A stretch of DNA of 5,601 bases, from contig JANWZF010000177.1 of assembly GCA_025054905.1 (NCBI GenBank), forward strand, positions 1-5,601. The letters run 5' to 3'. Source of the stretch: Tepidimonas sp. GTDB taxonomy: Bacteria > Pseudomonadota > Gammaproteobacteria > Burkholderiales > Burkholderiaceae_C. Both the position numbers and the translations under genes were made by a program. Below are positions 4,316-5,601 of the stretch, piece by piece. A model generated the notes under the pieces. The model did no database searches. It was not told where the DNA came from and was given only the letters and a program-made list of their open reading frames with translations. The first letter of the stretch is position 1. Each line of letters begins with the position of its first letter.

Positions 4316-5601
4316 ATGGTCACTCCCACCCATGCCCCTGCATCGCCCCACAACGGCTTGGACCCTACCACCGAGGCGCCCAGCCGCCCCACCCGGCTGG
4401 CCGACGGCCCACGCCCCCGCGCCGCCACGATGGCTGCCCTGCCCCCGCGACACCGCGCCCCGGAGCCTGAGCTGCTGCCCGCCCTGCTGGAACACGCCCG
4501 ACTGCCCGAGGCGCAGCGCACCCGCGTCACGGCCCTGGCAAAGCGGCTGGCCGCCGGACTGCGCCAGCGCGCCCCGCAGCGCGGCCGCGAGGGGCTGGTG
4601 CAAGCGCTGTTGCAGGAATACCAACTGTCGTCGCAGGAAGGCGTGGCGCTGATGTGCCTGGCCGAAGCGCTGCTGCGCATCCCCGATGTGGCCACGCGCG
4701 ATGCGCTGATCCGCGACAAGATCAGCCGCGGTGACTGGCGCGCGCACCTCGGCCACAGTCCGTCGGCGTTTGTCAACGCGGCCACCTGGGGGTTGCTGCT
4801 GACCGGCAAGCTCACCGCCACCCATTCGGACGCCGGGCTGGGCGCAGCGCTGACGGGGCTGCTGCGCAAGGGGGGCGAGCCGCTCATCCGGCGTGCGGTG
4901 GACCTGGCGATGCGGTTGCTGGGCGAGCAGTTCGTCACCGGCCAGACGATCGAGGAGGCGCTCGAGCGCGCCCGCGCGCGCGAAGCGCAGGGCTTTCGCT
5001 ACTCCTACGACATGCTCGGCGAGGCGGCGCTGACCGAGGAGGACGCGCGGCGCTACTTCGACGCTTACCGCACCGCGATCGACGCCATCGGCGCGGCCAA
5101 CGCCGGCCGCGGCGTGATCGACGGCCCAGGCGTGTCGATCAAGCTGTCGGCACTGCACCCGCGCTACAGCCGTGCGCAGTATGGGCGCGTGATGGAGGAA
5201 CTCTACCCGCGGCTGCGCACGCTGGCCGAAGCGGCGTGCAAGGTCAACATCGGCCTGCACATCGACGCTGAAGAAAGCGAGCGGCTGGAACTGTCGCTGG
5301 ATCTGCTGGAGCGCCTGGCGCACGAGCCGTCGCTGGCCGGCTGGGCGGGCCTGGGCTTTGTCATCCAGGCTTATCAGAAGCGCGCCCCGGCGGTGGTGGA
5401 CCACGTGATCGCGCTGGCGCGCCGCAGTGGCCGCCGCCTGCTGGTGCGGCTGGTCAAGGGCGCCTATTGGGACAGCGAAATCAAGCGCGCCCAGCTCGAC
5501 GGGCTGGACTACCCCGTCTACACGCGCAAGGCCTACACCGATGTGGCCTACCTGGCCTGCGCGCGCCGGCTGCTGGCCGCCCCGGACGCCGTCTTCCCCC
5601 A
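4316..5601 (+). CDS. putA: Bifunctional proline dehydrogenase / L-glutamate gamma-semialdehyde dehydrogenase PutA, N-terminal part (3' end outside window)
   Basis: PutA oxidises proline to pyrroline-5-carboxylate with FAD, then to glutamate with NAD. The first 428 residues are present with no stop codon. After a Pro/Ala-rich leader (1-50) comes the PutA arm/domain-II-like helical region (about 50-215; EYQLSSQEGVALMCLAEALLRIPD at 101-124, with DKISRGDW at 134-141). The proline dehydrogenase barrel follows: RYSYDMLGEAA (228-238), GVSIKLSALHPRY (272-284), GLHIDAEES (313-321), FVIQAYQKR (348-356, near FAD) and LVKGAYWDSEIKRAQ (379-393). The aldehyde dehydrogenase domain lies beyond the window and is inferred from PutA-type N-terminal features, since monofunctional PRODH lacks this arm. 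ATG 4316 is the only upstream ATG in frame; ATG 4430 is an alternative that would remove the leader, and neither has a clear Shine-Dalgarno sequence. No ribbon-helix-helix domain precedes the arm, so this PutA should not repress its own gene. The divergent Lrp-type protein is the likely regulator. Confidence 0.95.
   Translation, partial: MVTPTHAPASPHNGLDPTTEAPSRPTRLADGPRPRAATMAALPPRHRAPEPELLPALLEHARLPEAQRTRVTALAKRLAAGLRQRAPQRGREGLVQALLQEYQLSSQEGVALMCLAEALLRIPDVATRDALIRDKISRGDWRAHLGHSPSAFVNAATWGLLLTGKLTATHSDAGLGAALTGLLRKGGEPLIRRAVDLAMRLLGEQFVTGQTIEEALERARAREAQGFRYSYDMLGEAALTEEDARRYFDAYRTAIDAIGAANAGRGVIDGPGVSIKLSALHPRYSRAQYGRVMEELYPRLRTLAEAACKVNIGLHIDAEESERLELSLDLLERLAHEPSLAGWAGLGFVIQAYQKRAPAVVDHVIALARRSGRRLLVRLVKGAYWDSEIKRAQLDGLDYPVYTRKAYTDVAYLACARRLLAAPDAVFP

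Noticed and set aside
4332..4652. ATG at 4332 opening a 106-codon + strand frame, a tempting putA start
   Set aside because: It is in a different frame from the PutA coding sequence (ATG 4316 frame), ends at 4652 and encodes Pro/Arg-rich shadow sequence.
4955..4990. Alternating GC tract (CGCGCGCG) as a Z-DNA or repeat element
   Set aside because: It is explained by Ala/Arg/Glu codons in a conserved helix of PutA in a GC-rich genome.
4271..5404. A 377-codon open frame on the - strand opposite putA
   Set aside because: Its residues are Arg/Gln/Ala-rich with no family pattern, and it lies fully antisense to a clear PutA. It is the usual shadow frame of high-GC coding DNA.

Overview
The window comes from a GC-rich chromosome. 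The enzyme genes are about 65-72% G+C in the lines I counted by hand. Gene content and the style of the PutA, OCD and PabB/PabC proteins suggest a betaproteobacterium, probably Burkholderiales (Comamonadaceae-like). That placement is inference from protein character, not from a search. The window is densely coded: six genes, two of them cut by the window edges, and no gene-free stretch longer than about 145 bases.

Layout, left to right. (1) The last 45 codons of a RidA/YjgF-family gene on the + strand. (2) A 139-residue Lrp/AsnC-type regulator on the - strand with a GTG start and a clear AGGAG ribosome binding site. (3) A 144-bp divergent control region holding a perfect 17-bp palindrome and a helically phased repeat of its half-site. 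(4) ocd on the + strand, ornithine cyclodeaminase. (5) On the - strand, a 616-residue PabB-PabC fusion (aminodeoxychorismate synthase component I plus aminodeoxychorismate lyase) whose 3' end overlaps the 3' end of ocd by 19 bp. (6) A second, longer Lrp-type regulator (165 residues) 6 bp upstream of the pabB-pabC fusion on the same strand. (7) A 113-bp divergent control region. (8) The first 428 codons of putA on the + strand, running off the window.

How it fits together. OCD converts ornithine to proline and ammonia, and PutA oxidises proline to glutamate, so the two + strand enzymes form a short ornithine-to-proline-to-glutamate catabolic route. Each has its own divergently transcribed Lrp-family regulator. 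PutA here lacks the N-terminal ribbon-helix-helix domain that lets enterobacterial PutA repress its own gene, which fits control by the neighbouring Lrp-type (PutR-like) protein. RidA-type proteins hydrolyse reactive imines and enamines, so the partial RidA gene may also fit the theme, because OCD works through imine intermediates. The folate gene pabB-pabC is the outsider: its function is different, its G+C is lower (about 55-60%), and it is placed as the second gene of the putA-regulator transcript.

The most notable non-coding signals are the palindrome in the regulator-ocd gap and the 9-base core ACATTTTGT shared by both divergent control regions. These are candidate Lrp-family operators. 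I see no mobile element, CRISPR array, tRNA or rRNA, and no evidence of an entirely new system.
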